The notes: a model not told the origin generated them from the letters alone. A stretch of 64,000 nt of DNA from Teredinibacter haidensis (GCF_014211975.1 NZ_CP060084.1:4723001-4787000); one strand, 5' to 3'. Numbered from the stretch's first letter, positions 11,301 through 19,060 are shown. Translations and numbers: made by a program.

Positions 11301-13607
11301 ACCATCGATGCGCTTGATCGCCGTGTGGAATACACCTATAACGATCTTGATCAGCGCATCGCAACGATCTATGCAGATGGAAGTAAAATCGAAACGGAAT
11401 TCGATGCGCTTTCACGTCGTACTGCTGAAATAGACCAAGCAGATGTTCAAACTCGATTTGAGTTCGACAGCATGAGTCGACTAGCGAAGGTTATCGACGT
11501 ATTGGGCCAAGAAACTATATATGGCTACGATGAGCAAGGTAATAAAGTTTCACAAACGGATGCTAATGGTAATAGCACTGCATGGGATTATGACACCCAG
11601 GGTCAAGTAACCAAACGCATATTGCCAATGGGCCAAGAGGAAACAACGGCCTACAGCGAAGCGGGTTATGTACTCAGCTATACTGACTTCAACGGTGACA
11701 TTACCACCTACGAATACGATGACAATGGCCGTGCAACTGTCATCGTGTACGCAGATGGTAATGAAGAACGGTTTGAGTACAACGTACTTGGTCAGAGATC
11801 TTCCGCTACAAAAGTATCTGCACTAGGAGAACATCGTATTGCATATTACGAATACGATGTTCTCGGTCGTCTAACTCTGGAAACACAGCCCAATGGAGCA
11901 ACTCTAGCGTTTGAGTACGATCTGAATGGCAATAAAACGCGATTGGTTGCCACGCCAGCCGGAGGTGGTGCTGTTACCACAACGTATACTTACGATGCCC
12001 TTAATCGGCTGACCTCGGTAACCAGTGTGGACGGTATTACCGGCTATGGCTACGATGCCGTAGGTAATCGTACCAGTATCAGCTACCCCAATGGCAGCAG
12101 CCAAATATACTACTACGATGAACTGAATCGTTTGATCACCCTGGAAACATACAGCGGTGCCGGTGCTTTGGTGGAGCGATATGACTATTCGCTACATGAG
12201 ACTAACCGTCGCACTGCAATTACCGAGTTGGATGGGCGCGTAACAGATTACACCTACGATAGCCTGTACCGTCTCACTGGCGAAACTATTACTGATAGCG
12301 ATGTAGGTAATTACAGTGCAAATTATACCTACGATGCGGTCGGTAATCGTATTAGCCAAACGGTAGAAGGGGTTGAAACGTCGTATGCCTACGATGCAAA
12401 CGACCGCTTAACAGCGCAAGGAGGCACTACCTACACCCACGACGCTAACGGTAATACCCTGGAAGAAACCTCGGAAAGTATTACCACTACCTACCGATAC
12501 AACAGCAAAAATAAAATGGTGGAAGCCGAAACGGCTGAAGAGTTGCTACGTTATACTTACAACGTTGCGGGAATTCGCAACAGTAAACAGGTAGGTGGTG
12601 TTACTACAAGCTTCCTTGTTGATAGCAACCGGGCTTATGCGCAAGTTTTGCTCGAAACCGATGGTGTAGAAACGGTAAGTTACACCTATGGTGACGACTT
12701 GATTAGCCAGGCGAGAGAAGGTAATAGCTATTTTTACCATTACGATGGATTGGGTAGTGTTAGAACGTTAAGTGATAGCGCAGGTAGTATTTCAGACGCT
12801 TATGATTACGAAGCGTTCGGTGAGGTACTGAACCGTACGGGTGTTACCAAAAATAGTTATATGTTTGCTGGGGAGCAGTTTGACAGCTCTCTGAATCAGT
12901 ATTACCTAAGAGCGAGGTATTACGATCAAGGGATTGGGCGATTTACCTCAATGGATACTTGGATGGGGAATAACCATGATCCTATTACATTGCATAAGTA
13001 TCTGTACGCAAATGCTGATCCGGCTAATAACATAGATCCAACGGGTAAGTTTTCTATTGGGTCTGTTATGTCAGCCGTTAATGTAAGCTCTACTTTAGCA
13101 GTCGCAAGTGCTGGTTTATCTGGATATTCAATTGGTAGCGGTGGTGTTGCGATTTATGAGGGACGCTATGCTGATGGGGCATTAGATATTGCGCTTGGAT
13201 TTATGGGTACAGGCGTAGCCACCTCAGGTTACAAGCTAATTAAATATACTTTTGGTCCAGTAAACCGTGCGATACGACAAAGGTATATGTCGTTCCTTGC
13301 TAATGAAATGCCGCGTCAAATTTCATTGTGGAGAACGCAAGGGCGTACATCTCAGCAGATTGCCGAGTCGTTAGTCCTGATGCGTAACTCAATCAAAATA
13401 GAAGCTCGCGCAATGATGGAAGCCGAAGGAATTGCGGGGCAAGCGGTAAAAAGAATATTGGAGTTAAGGAATATGTGGCATTACGGCCATGCAGTTGGGC
13501 CGGACGTGTCTTGGTTCCTCAGCCGAGGGAAAACGTATGACGATATTATTGATAGTGCGGTTCGAAGCAGTGAAAAAATAAATAGGATGGTTGGCGGAGC
13601 CTTGTAG
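2319..13607 (+). CDS. Giant secreted Rhs/YD-repeat polymorphic toxin
   Basis: The product is 3762 residues long, with a GTG start after a G-rich ribosome site and a signal-peptide-like segment (about 22-40). Apparent domain order: a choice-of-anchor-A-like beta domain (about 45-300); a cadherin/He_PIG-like repeat; a helical squalene-cyclase/prenyltransferase-like toroid (about 405-720) that opens with a CLGCH haem-type motif at 430-434; a CARDB-like domain (about 721-825); FG-GAP/VCBS-type repeats rich in D-x-D-G-D loops (about 1030-1405); a second CARDB-like domain; six or more He_PIG/Ig-like repeats (about 1575-2330); YD repeats; and the Rhs core-associated end with YYLRARYYD and IDPTG (Asp at 3573). 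The remaining ~190 residues are a variable toxin tip that I cannot assign. The tip would be cut off and delivered to a competitor. It is followed after one base by its probable immunity gene. Confidence 0.88.
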   Translation: MNSLKSLFVGTSRASKRDINFFFQCVAILTLTLASASMASSLGVPGEYNAFISGDFTAEATDIHGKLAAGGNISLTSYGVATKIETPPETFTLIVGGDITYHDGRIFTGSVAAGGDTSAIGDEILNAMEEGSAVVNHAELPFSFSDEFKRLALISQFLSLATVNTTVEYKWGGVYMAGDCDSDTQVFNLDGDMVKTAYSFDVKCIPDDATLIFNVSGDNPKFESIGLTHLAPWAHKTIFNFYEASKVTFVNVGIEGTVLAPTANIVDPQGHLNGSVYAKSWSGMMELHHVPFVGDLSIISNKPPVIVSDPVTQATENLNYSYDVDAEDEDTVIGDVLTYSLDKFPATAVINPETGLINWMPGAEYVASVPEFNAQCYIVPAGAVGVLQENTVGIEPTYIAPLFQDVKTALELAGSYTAPAVYEWSESNQCLGCHVQTQSLVGLETSMTKAAIDETVTEYLLQEFLNNQQSDGSIRKSHPEYSKTQTSLALWALENHPDRERTASVRAEALRYFQATQQGSASNLYWTRDHDTAWIRIPQAVNALIAQGVSGFLSDINGGEISFSASQLEMADVYRSEVDAITTNILTGNENNNLDFAFKLIGLAELVGYIQDDNLKVQILEKIHASDARLREEQSNDGGWPLTFGGASSDPLVTAWVGLALDYSNPVITDPAVINAIKYLLGTQETNGVWRTSTGWFTTNYGTTSLVMAYLPVALDHLGNPDLRVGDFDLIKNEDGSLHLSVGVSNRGITDVNSKTTLEIYSGFDNSGVFLGRVTIPEISSGVSALVSIDIESDSALSSSVFARIVEAENLDECEIQNNSNVAAVFKARVTDRRGLFDTQIFTVNVADANDAPEFEGESELELDGAQVLRSTVDASDVDRGDALSFRLVDAPEGLYIDERTGQFTSDPTILQPGNYVFTITVTDLRGATAEREITLIVNENLSPEIISNSVQQGIEGLGYIYDVKATDPNGDDLGYALDRVYEPNVVINKFSGGISNADDFFVESLRNNNEYCERPPFIGSGEFSAQVKWNWQGTGSSTRVFGPVVVVQLTDDNADGEITTEDMPDVAFFDRTGDSLVVVDGDTGETIWQSAEGLVAGLGSPAAADIDGDGIVEIVGVSPNRSRLLAFEHTGELKWSKLTGAPSKTDPRDAVSIADLDADGDPEIVLGRIIFDHEGNVVAEGGNSYGGETGYGIISIVADVNLDGFQEIIAGNTVYDYQGNTLYRNTSVTSGGFNAVGNFDEDEFPEIVQVGAGKVYLYNHDLTLIWSRPIPGGGSGGAPTVADVDGDGEPEIGVAGGANYVVFETDGSEKWRFRTIDASSHRTGSSVFDFQGDGRAEVVYADEKYFRVFDGTTGTLIHERYNRSGTTLEVPVIADIDNDGQAEILFGGNESTTPGLFALETAGEPWAPTRSIWNQHAYHITNINDDGTVPQFEQPSWLTHNTYRLNTFANRSALSMPDFALFELSFNDKTNTLSVVLKNRGAAPAGEPITVSFHTNGDRVEDTSLGEVVVEALDGYGEFSVRLPNISAEQLASYVYASISTVAEECDTSNNSQGSTVLQVGAYDPLGLFDSQTLLYSTINLNEAPSIVSSASSGVASALGYSFQAEVQDSDLGDAHRFSLRDNPSQISINAYTGELTALAGVLESGVYSFNIAVQDSEGLLDEQLHKLTVSVPDNYPPQFEEKVNESISALQEWTYTAVATNPDGDAIQFGLATKPAGMQIDGITGEVFWTPTRDQIGLNVIDIVAMDERGESTHLRFSIEVTDPYESNHAPQIVSTPSGAVTVGQEFGYPVKVVDEDGDDLSYSLDDAAGNMAIDSAGVFTWLPEAFMIGRTYTITIVVSDGRGGKAAQSLALPVNESFNNPPAIISDPGQTATVGALYQYSVIATDSDGDAVQITLGAKPNGMNISPAGVVTWTPSEEQNTQVFDVVVIATDARGAISTQTFGVAVNMPVVPNELPYFISVPTSPAVVGNEYQYQAQAVDPDNDALVYSLLSPEVDGVELSAAGLFSWTPVEGAVGEYTVAIKVSDGKSAITQSYTLAVESALEDSGAGINNYPQIVSQPLTEIVSGEEYGYQVEATDPDGDALTYELLSATVADASLSPEGALLWNTATSDIGIQNFSVQVSDGQLSVIQTWSVKVWDEYPPLRLFLDVTPATAYVGDDVTLSVATTGGSSVTAIAIYVDGLEVELDGYGQATITASEFGLHDVIAIASAGEEYREDVGNYLVLNPDDTTGPIATISTPEEATIVTAPTSIVGTVSDDNLVSYELFVSPKGAGNWTMVASGNSEVENAELAEFDPTMLLNGTYSVVLLATDVNGQTAQDSTTLIVDGDMKVGHYSITFEDVSVDLAGIPVRVTRTYDTRRSNESLDFGYGWSVDYQNVRIQESRTLGFSWNLNYYRNGFFGNYCVEPNGNPIVTITLPDGSIEKFKAVANPDCSYLVPTIDVQMSFEAMAGTYSTLEQTDHGLLRLANGNIIDMGDFESQDNGIDPNGYKLTTKGGMVYYLDQGFGIRRVEEPGGQYVTYSESGIVHSLGYAIEFERDSQNRIIALTLPDGRRIDYFYTLEGDLEQLSDFSGDITTFDYLPRIPHYLDDIVDPNGVSATRMEYDEDGRLTAIIDAEGNRIEYDHNIDGRTSIVTDLRGNNTIYIYDDKGRVLSETNELGETTTRTYNIVGDVRTETNHLGETRKWDYDSRGNIISETDALGNITSNTYTKQNMEESTTNALDVTVYQNAYDTRSRKLTSITDASGNVTKLHWDIGVGGSSCSTGASKGFTDALGNTQSHGVICVGPLAGLISSQTNADGSVTSFGYDASGRKIRETTSRTDLEGNSVSLETLYEHDAEDRVIRTVYPNGSEATMEYNYFDQVVVEVDTLGQRTEFEYDSRGNQVLVRYTDGSEESKTFDAGGNLIEQMDRNNNITRNEYDAANRLINTTHPDGAITRSEYNAAGRLVASIDALGNRTEYEYDAAGRRTLVRDAFANETRYEHDAAGRMTATIDALDRRVEYTYNDLDQRIATIYADGSKIETEFDALSRRTAEIDQADVQTRFEFDSMSRLAKVIDVLGQETIYGYDEQGNKVSQTDANGNSTAWDYDTQGQVTKRILPMGQEETTAYSEAGYVLSYTDFNGDITTYEYDDNGRATVIVYADGNEERFEYNVLGQRSSATKVSALGEHRIAYYEYDVLGRLTLETQPNGATLAFEYDLNGNKTRLVATPAGGGAVTTTYTYDALNRLTSVTSVDGITGYGYDAVGNRTSISYPNGSSQIYYYDELNRLITLETYSGAGALVERYDYSLHETNRRTAITELDGRVTDYTYDSLYRLTGETITDSDVGNYSANYTYDAVGNRISQTVEGVETSYAYDANDRLTAQGGTTYTHDANGNTLEETSESITTTYRYNSKNKMVEAETAEELLRYTYNVAGIRNSKQVGGVTTSFLVDSNRAYAQVLLETDGVETVSYTYGDDLISQAREGNSYFYHYDGLGSVRTLSDSAGSISDAYDYEAFGEVLNRTGVTKNSYMFAGEQFDSSLNQYYLRARYYDQGIGRFTSMDTWMGNNHDPITLHKYLYANADPANNIDPTGKFSIGSVMSAVNVSSTLAVASAGLSGYSIGSGGVAIYEGRYADGALDIALGFMGTGVATSGYKLIKYTFGPVNRAIRQRYMSFLANEMPRQISLWRTQGRTSQQIAESLVLMRNSIKIEARAMMEAEGIAGQAVKRILELRNMWHYGHAVGPDVSWFLSRGKTYDDIIDSAVRSSEKINRMVGGAL

Positions 13608-13608
13608 T

Positions 13609-14010
13609 ATGACTACTTTTTTTATAAGAGAGTGGGGTAAGCAAAGTACGGTTTATTCTTGGAGCTGTTCTGGTGATTTAATTCACGAAAACAGCTCCCC
13701 AGAATTAACTGATGGTTTTTTAAAGCGATTTTTATTTGGAAAGAAGTTGGTTGCTTACAAGCGAGATGAGAATTGGTTTATATGCTTAAAAAATAATGAA
13801 ATGGCTGTACAGGAAATCGAAAAAGTAGAGTTTCAATGTTTCGGCCCGTTCTCTAAATTAACCTTGTTAGTTAGGGGGCAAAAGCACCTCTTTTTTGATT
13901 TAACACCATTTGATTTTTTTGCTAGTAAGTTTGACCCCACATACGATTCACTAGATAGTGAGCTTGTATTTGGGCGCTGGTTGGTAGACCTGTTCTGTAA
14001 GACCAAATAG
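13609..14010 (+). CDS. Probable immunity protein for the Rhs toxin tip
   Basis: This 133-residue protein starts at an ATG one base after the rhs stop codon, with GGAG about ten bases upstream inside the rhs coding region. A longer frame from 13591 would overlap rhs and is less likely. No family is recognised; the protein is small, soluble and rich in aromatic residues, and ends in an acidic/hydrophobic helix. Position immediately after a polymorphic-toxin tip is the usual place for the cognate immunity gene, so the function is inferred from context. Base composition is AT-richer than the upstream rhs repeats, as is common for exchangeable toxin/immunity tips. Confidence 0.65.
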   Translation: MTTFFIREWGKQSTVYSWSCSGDLIHENSSPELTDGFLKRFLFGKKLVAYKRDENWFICLKNNEMAVQEIEKVEFQCFGPFSKLTLLVRGQKHLFFDLTPFDFFASKFDPTYDSLDSELVFGRWLVDLFCKTK

Positions 14011-14045
14011 GTTAAATGAGGTAAACATTTTTAATGTAATTTTTT

Positions 14046-14070
14046 AAGCCCAGTACTCGCTGGGCTTTTT
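14046..14070 (+). terminator. Terminator after the rhs immunity gene
   Basis: AAGCCCAG (14046-14053) pairs with CTGGGCTT (14060-14067), followed by a T run that overlaps the stop codon of the convergent XRE gene. A closely similar hairpin and the same GGGCTTTTTAC edge recur near 42500, beside another XRE gene end. Confidence 0.75.
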
Positions 14071-14473
14071 ACTTCCTCATGCTCTGACTGGCACTGACCA
14101 ATTTTTGCAAATCTGCTCTAGCCACAAGGCTGTCCAAGAGCACAATTAGCGCTTGCTGATCCTCATCTGATAACTCATTGACCTTCTTGTACAGCTCATG
14201 CAGCTTAAGGTTATGTATGACAACTTTGTCACTCTTCCCTGTACGTCCTGCGAGCTGATCAAGGCTCACATCCAGTGCTTCTGCAATCTTTACTACAGAA
14301 TCCCAATGAGGCACGGCATCGCCGTTTTCCCATCGATTATAGACGCGTGGGCTTACGCCAATTAGCTCTGCTAGGCGTGTTTGAGTGATTTTGCGTTGTT
14401 CGCGTAGCTCTTTGAGCTGGTCTTTGAGTTGTGCCATATCCAAGCCAATACCAAAGTAGTGGAATACGGCCAT
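14069..14473 (-). CDS. XRE-family transcriptional regulator (element 1)
   Basis: A Cro/C1-type helix-turn-helix occupies roughly residues 15-70, with the recognisable TQTRLAELIGVSPRVYNRWE pattern. A helical C-terminal segment around LSDEDQQALIVLLDSLVARAD probably dimerises. The first 12 residues look unlike the family, so the true start may be the internal ATG at 14437. The gene is divergent from the primase-helicase at 14578, and the shared intergenic region contains palindromic sequences. It is therefore a good candidate for the repressor controlling element 1. Its C-terminal type recurs in two truncated XRE remnants at 42356-42705. Confidence 0.85.
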   Translation of the reverse strand: MAVFHYFGIGLDMAQLKDQLKELREQRKITQTRLAELIGVSPRVYNRWENGDAVPHWDSVVKIAEALDVSLDQLAGRTGKSDKVVIHNLKLHELYKKVNELSDEDQQALIVLLDSLVARADLQKLVSASQSMRK

Positions 14474-14577
14474 GATGATAACCCCCTGTCTAGAAAGTAC
14501 GACTTGATAAGTACATAGTAGTCATGTAGTTTAGTACTGTAAAGTCTATTGACGGGTTTTTTAGAGAGGGTTGGCCT
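14474..14577. promoter_or_regulatory. Divergent control region of element 1
   Basis: This 104-base gap separates the XRE regulator from the primase gene. It contains TACAT (14512-14516) facing ATGTA (14524-14528) and several AGTAC/GTACT half-sites (14496-14500, 14510-14514, 14533-14537). These are plausible operator sites for the XRE protein. No footprint or consensus is known to me. Confidence 0.4.
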
Positions 14578-17500
14578 ATGGCACGTATACCAGATGACAC
14601 CATCAACCAAATCAAAGCGGATGTCTCGTTGTTGGACTTAGTGCGCCAGCAGGGCTTTGAAGTGGTGAGCCAAGGCAAAGACTCCGTGGTGTCGTGCCCC
14701 TTCCATGAAGAAAAGACACCCTCGTGTATTATCAGCCCAAAAACCAATCTCTTTAACTGCTTTGGCTGTGGTGCCGGTGGCAGTGTGATCGATTGGGTGA
14801 TGAGAACCGAACGCTTAGACTTCCGTCAGGCCGCATTGCGATTACAGCAGCAATACCTTCCTTTAGCCGCTTCTTCTGAATCCAAAACCAATGCCCATAC
14901 ACCGGAGCCGGTTGATGTGGAGGTGGCACCCACCGAAGATGATCAAGCGGTTTTACAGCAGGTGATTAGCTTCTATCACGAAACTTTAAAGCAAAATCAG
15001 GACGCACAAGACCATTTAAAATATCGCGGCTTGGATGATGCGGAATTAATTAACCATTTTAAATTAGGCTACGCCAATCGTTCTTTGGGTATTACATTAC
15101 CAGCCAAACAAGTGAAAGCCGGTGCGCAAATCCGCGAACAATTACAGCGAATCGGCTTGTATCGCGAAACTGGCCGCGAGCATTTTAACGGCTCATTGGT
15201 GATCCCTGTGATCGATGAAAATGGCGTAGTGACCGAAGTTTATGGCCGTAAAACCGTGCGCAATTTACGCAAGGGCACACCCAAACACTTGTATTTACCA
15301 GGGCCACATAGTGGTGTGTTTAATCCCGAAGGTTTAAACAGTGACGAAGTGATTTTATGTGAATCGTTGATTGATGCGTTAACGTTTTGGCGTTGGGGCT
15401 TTAAGCATGTGACCACCAGTTACGGCACGCAAGGCTTTACCGATGAGCTGTTTGACCGTATCACCGCGTTAAAAATCAAACGTGTGTTGATTGCTTATGA
15501 TCGTGACGAAGCGGGAAATGCTGCCGCTGAAAAAGCTGCCAAGCAACTGATACAAGCCGGTATCGCGTGCTATCGCATCCTGTTCCCGAAAGGTATGGAT
15601 GCGAACGAGTACGCACGGCAAGTGACGCCAGCGCAAAAAAGTCTTGGCTTGGTGATTAGAAAAGCGGAATGGATGGGTGGTGGCGAGCCACCACTGAATG
15701 ATATTGAAGAAATAGAAACACCTTCACCTTTGGCGGCTAGTTCTCTAGTCGCTCCTACGCATCCTGCGTCCGCGACATTAGAACATCCCTGTTCGTCAGA
15801 TGCTGTTAAACCTGAACTGGCAGAACCAACAGAAAATAGTGAACAAAATCACTCTGCATTACCCGAACCGCCAACCTCATCACCAGTACCCAAGCACGAC
15901 CCGTTAACCGTCGATGCCCAAATCAAAGATAACGAAATGACGCTGGCCTTCGGCCCACGCCATTACCGCGTGCGCGGCCTAAACAAAAGCGTGAGCTACG
16001 ACAGCTTAAAAGTGAATGTGCTGGTCAGGCAGGGCGAACACTTCCATGTGGATAGCTTGGATTTATATGTGGCGCGGCAGCGCCAAAGCTTTATCAAGCA
16101 AGCCATTATCGAGCTAGGTGTTGATGAAAGCACTATCAAAAATGATTTAGGCAAAGTGTTATTGGCCTTGGAAAGTCACCAGCAAGACCGCCTCGAAGAA
16201 AGTGCGCCCAAAGATAACGCGGTGTACTTGAACGATGAAGAGCAGGAAGCCGCTTTAAGCTTATTACGTGATCCCAATTTGCTGGATCGTATCTTGGCCG
16301 ACTTTAACGCCGCCGGTGTCGTGGGTGAAGAAACCAATAAGCTGGTGGGCTATTTGGCTGCCGTATCCAGAAAGTTAGATAATCCTTTAGCGGTAGTAAT
16401 ACAAAGCACCAGCGCCGCCGGTAAAAGCAGTTTAATGAATGCTGTACTGGCGATGATGCCCAAGGAAGAATGTGTGCAGTACTCGGCCATGACCGGCCAA
16501 AGTTTATTTTATATGGGCGAAACCAACCTCAAGCACAAAATCTTAGCGTTAGCTGAAGAAGAGGGCGCAGAAAGTGCGAGCTACGCTTTAAAGCTTTTAC
16601 AAAGTGAAGGCGAGTTGACCATCGCTAGTACTGGCAAGGATGCCGACGGTAATTTAATGACGCAGGAATACCGTGTGGAAGGGCCGGTGATGTTGTTTAC
16701 CACCACCACGGCTATCGACATTGACGAAGAGTTAATGAACCGCTGCATAGTGCTTACCGTGAATGAAAGCCGCGAACAAACCCGCTTAATCCATGAGTTG
16801 CAACGCGATAGAGAAACCCTCGACGGTATGCTGGCCGATGAAACCAAAAAAGCCATACTCCAAACCCATAGCAATGCCCAGCGTTTATTAAAGTCGATCA
16901 AGGTGGTGAATCCCTTCGCTAAGCAATTAACCTTTATGGACAGTCAAACCCGCAGTCGTCGTGATCACATGAAATACCTACACCTCATTAAAACCGTGGC
17001 CTTACTGCACCAGTATCAACGAGAAATAAAAACCGTATTGCACCAAGGTAAAACCTTGGAATACATCGAAGTTGAGCTAAGCGATATTGCTATCGCGAAT
17101 CGTTTAGCGCACGACGTGTTGGGCAGAAGCTTAGATGAGTTACCACCGCAAACGAGAAAGCTATTAAGCGCGGTGCATGACATGGTGAAAGCCGTTTGCC
17201 ATCAAGACAATATAAAACAAAACAGCTATCACTTTAGTCGCAAAACAGTACGAGAAAAAACCGGTTGGGGTGATACCCAATTAAAAATACACCTCTCTCG
17301 CTTGGTGGAGTTGGAATACTTGATGGTGCATAAGCAAGGCCAAAAATATTTATATGAGCTGCAATATCATGGCGAAGGTGAAAGCGGCCAAGCGTTTTTA
17401 ATGAATCTGATTGATGTCGAATCGTTAAAAAAGATAAGTTACGACAACAACCGGTCGGGCTTAAAAGCTAGTCAGTCGGAGTGCGGTCGGCCCGTGGTCG

Positions 17501-17715
17501 GTGGGCAGTCGGGGGATGGTCGGGAAGCGGAAAATCAAAATAACTCTATAAAACCAGACTCAAACACGATTGATCTTAAAAATCCTGAAAGTAACAGTAC
17601 TCAGGGAAAAATAAATCACTCCGTGTCGTCGCATCGTACCCAAAGCACTCGCTGCGCTCATGGGGCAGGCTCTAGTCATGGCTCTCCTTCCTTAGCCGCT
17701 TCTGTTCGGGGCTAA
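14578..17715 (+). CDS. CHC2 zinc-finger / TOPRIM primase fused to an ATPase-helicase
   Basis: This 1045-residue protein carries a DnaG-type CHC2 zinc finger (CPFH at 40-43, CFGC at 61-64), a connecting domain, then a TOPRIM domain with its catalytic Glu at 262 (CESLID) and Asp308/Asp310 (YDRDEAGN). A low-complexity linker (about 375-440) follows. The C-terminal half has a P-loop (SAAGKSS, about 612-618) and an AEEEG Walker-B-like segment. The layout recalls replication proteins of integrative elements and phage satellites (primase plus helicase in one chain), so it probably initiates replication of element 1. The tyrosine recombinase starts three bases after its stop, so the two are co-transcribed. 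The last ~100 residues are low-complexity and look poorly constrained. Confidence 0.85.
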   Translation: MARIPDDTINQIKADVSLLDLVRQQGFEVVSQGKDSVVSCPFHEEKTPSCIISPKTNLFNCFGCGAGGSVIDWVMRTERLDFRQAALRLQQQYLPLAASSESKTNAHTPEPVDVEVAPTEDDQAVLQQVISFYHETLKQNQDAQDHLKYRGLDDAELINHFKLGYANRSLGITLPAKQVKAGAQIREQLQRIGLYRETGREHFNGSLVIPVIDENGVVTEVYGRKTVRNLRKGTPKHLYLPGPHSGVFNPEGLNSDEVILCESLIDALTFWRWGFKHVTTSYGTQGFTDELFDRITALKIKRVLIAYDRDEAGNAAAEKAAKQLIQAGIACYRILFPKGMDANEYARQVTPAQKSLGLVIRKAEWMGGGEPPLNDIEEIETPSPLAASSLVAPTHPASATLEHPCSSDAVKPELAEPTENSEQNHSALPEPPTSSPVPKHDPLTVDAQIKDNEMTLAFGPRHYRVRGLNKSVSYDSLKVNVLVRQGEHFHVDSLDLYVARQRQSFIKQAIIELGVDESTIKNDLGKVLLALESHQQDRLEESAPKDNAVYLNDEEQEAALSLLRDPNLLDRILADFNAAGVVGEETNKLVGYLAAVSRKLDNPLAVVIQSTSAAGKSSLMNAVLAMMPKEECVQYSAMTGQSLFYMGETNLKHKILALAEEEGAESASYALKLLQSEGELTIASTGKDADGNLMTQEYRVEGPVMLFTTTTAIDIDEELMNRCIVLTVNESREQTRLIHELQRDRETLDGMLADETKKAILQTHSNAQRLLKSIKVVNPFAKQLTFMDSQTRSRRDHMKYLHLIKTVALLHQYQREIKTVLHQGKTLEYIEVELSDIAIANRLAHDVLGRSLDELPPQTRKLLSAVHDMVKAVCHQDNIKQNSYHFSRKTVREKTGWGDTQLKIHLSRLVELEYLMVHKQGQKYLYELQYHGEGESGQAFLMNLIDVESLKKISYDNNRSGLKASQSECGRPVVGGQSGDGREAENQNNSIKPDSNTIDLKNPESNSTQGKINHSVSSHRTQSTRCAHGAGSSHGSPSLAASVRG

Positions 17716-17718
17716 ATC

Positions 17719-18747
17719 ATGGCTAAAGTTAGAACCCGAATGAAAACCCGTGTAATAACAGCCGATGGCCCCGACGGTATCGGCACATGGTTATTGCGCT
17801 TCCTAGAATGGATGGGTATGACCAATTACGCCAAGCCCACAATAGACGGTCGTCACCGCGATTTATGGCAGTTTAAGCAGTGGTGCAACGATCGAAGCTT
17901 GGAAAGCCCCAAGCAAGTCACAAAGCCAATTCTCGAACGCTATCAGCGTTATCTGTATCACTACCGTGGCGCCAACGAAAAAACGTTGAGCTATGAACGG
18001 CAAGCGTCATTGCTTAGTGCCGTGAAATACTTTTTTAAATGGATGGCGCAGCAAAACCACTTGCTATTTAACCCCGCCTCAGAAATTACCTTACCGAGAA
18101 CCCCGCGCAGACGCTTAACGGATCGACTGCTACAAAGCTCGGAAATAGACTTAATCATGTTGCAACCTAATATCGAAAACCCCACAGGGATACGTGATAG
18201 GGCGATACTGGAACTGTTTTACTCAACGGGCATAAGACGCCGTGAATGTGCCGAGTTACAACTGTATGACGTGGACAAAGAGCGCGGCACCGTCTTTGTA
18301 CGGCAGGGTAAAGGTAAAAAAGATCGTGTGGTTCCGATTGGTGAGCGGGCGCTGCATTGGGTGATGCGTTACACCTTAAGCGTGCGACCCGAATTAAGCA
18401 TTAATCCTAGTGAACAAACCCTGTTCTTAAATTATCAGGGTTTACCGTTGGTGCCAGATGGCATATCGCATTTAATCCGTGGATACTTCCAAAACGCGGG
18501 AATCATTAAGCAAGGTGGGGCGCATATGTTCCGTCATACGATGGCTACTAGCATGTTAGATAACGGCGCAGACATCCGTTACATCCAAGAAATACTCGGC
18601 CATGCGATGCTGGACACCACACAGCAATACACCCATGTCTCGATCCAGAAATTAAAGGAAGTGCATAGCGCAACCCATCCAGCGGCTAAATTAAAAGTGC
18701 AAAGTGAAGATGTGCTGGAATGGCTGGAGGATGACGATGATGCGTGA
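17719..18747 (+). CDS. Tyrosine recombinase/integrase of element 1
   Basis: This 342-residue XerC/D-type integrase has an N-terminal SAM-like core-binding domain and a C-terminal catalytic domain. Visible catalytic residues are the Arg in STGIRRRE, the Lys in the GKGKKDR beta-turn, the HMFRH box, the His in LGHAMLDTT and the Tyr nucleophile in QQYTHV. It lies three bases downstream of the primase-helicase. It shares detailed features, including the C-terminal THPAAK, with the recombinase of element 2 (ends THPSAQ), so the two are probably the same subfamily. The predicted role is integration and excision of element 1. Confidence 0.93.
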   Translation: MAKVRTRMKTRVITADGPDGIGTWLLRFLEWMGMTNYAKPTIDGRHRDLWQFKQWCNDRSLESPKQVTKPILERYQRYLYHYRGANEKTLSYERQASLLSAVKYFFKWMAQQNHLLFNPASEITLPRTPRRRLTDRLLQSSEIDLIMLQPNIENPTGIRDRAILELFYSTGIRRRECAELQLYDVDKERGTVFVRQGKGKKDRVVPIGERALHWVMRYTLSVRPELSINPSEQTLFLNYQGLPLVPDGISHLIRGYFQNAGIIKQGGAHMFRHTMATSMLDNGADIRYIQEILGHAMLDTTQQYTHVSIQKLKEVHSATHPAAKLKVQSEDVLEWLEDDDDA

Positions 18748-18780
18748 TGTTTATGGGGGACATTGTACTTCTTCCTCCGG

Positions 18781-18943
18781 CTGTCACATGCCTTGCAAAA
18801 AAGCCGCAAGGCAAGGCGCCAGCCTACCATTGTGCTAAAAGGCCAGTGAATCACTTCGTAAGAAAGTACTTACAATAATGTTGCGGCCCGTTCGTTCCGG
18901 CTTATTGTCACAGGCTTTGCAAAAAAGCCGCAAAGCCAGCGCC
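18781..18943 (+). repeat. Two copies of a hairpin repeat with covarying stems
   Basis: Copy 1 has GCCTTGC (18790-18796), loop AAAAAAGCC, GCAAGGC (18806-18812). Copy 2 has GGCTTTGC (18913-18920), the same nine-base loop, GCAAAGCC (18930-18937). Both follow CCGGCT...TGTCACA and precede a GCGCC. The stems differ in sequence but both stay perfectly paired. Confidence 0.7.
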
Positions 18944-19004
18944 AAACGCCTCCACTCTCTAAGCGCGCAGCTTCCATAGCCGCGCCCGTGCGCGCACCTT
19001 GCCC

Positions 19005-19060
19005 AACCTGGGTATTTATTTTTAGGGAAAAAACGCCCCTAAAAATAAATACCGTCGGTT
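19005..19060. repeat. Long interrupted palindrome
   Basis: GGTATTTATTTTTAGGG (19011-19027) pairs with its complement at 19036-19053, broken only by one extra C. The pairing extends outward through AACC/GGTT. The unpaired loop is about eight bases. Confidence 0.8.

Noticed and set aside
18781..18943. Integron attC sites, suggested by hairpins next to a tyrosine recombinase.
   Set aside because: The recombinase lacks integron-integrase features that I can see and there are no gene cassettes bounded by the repeats.
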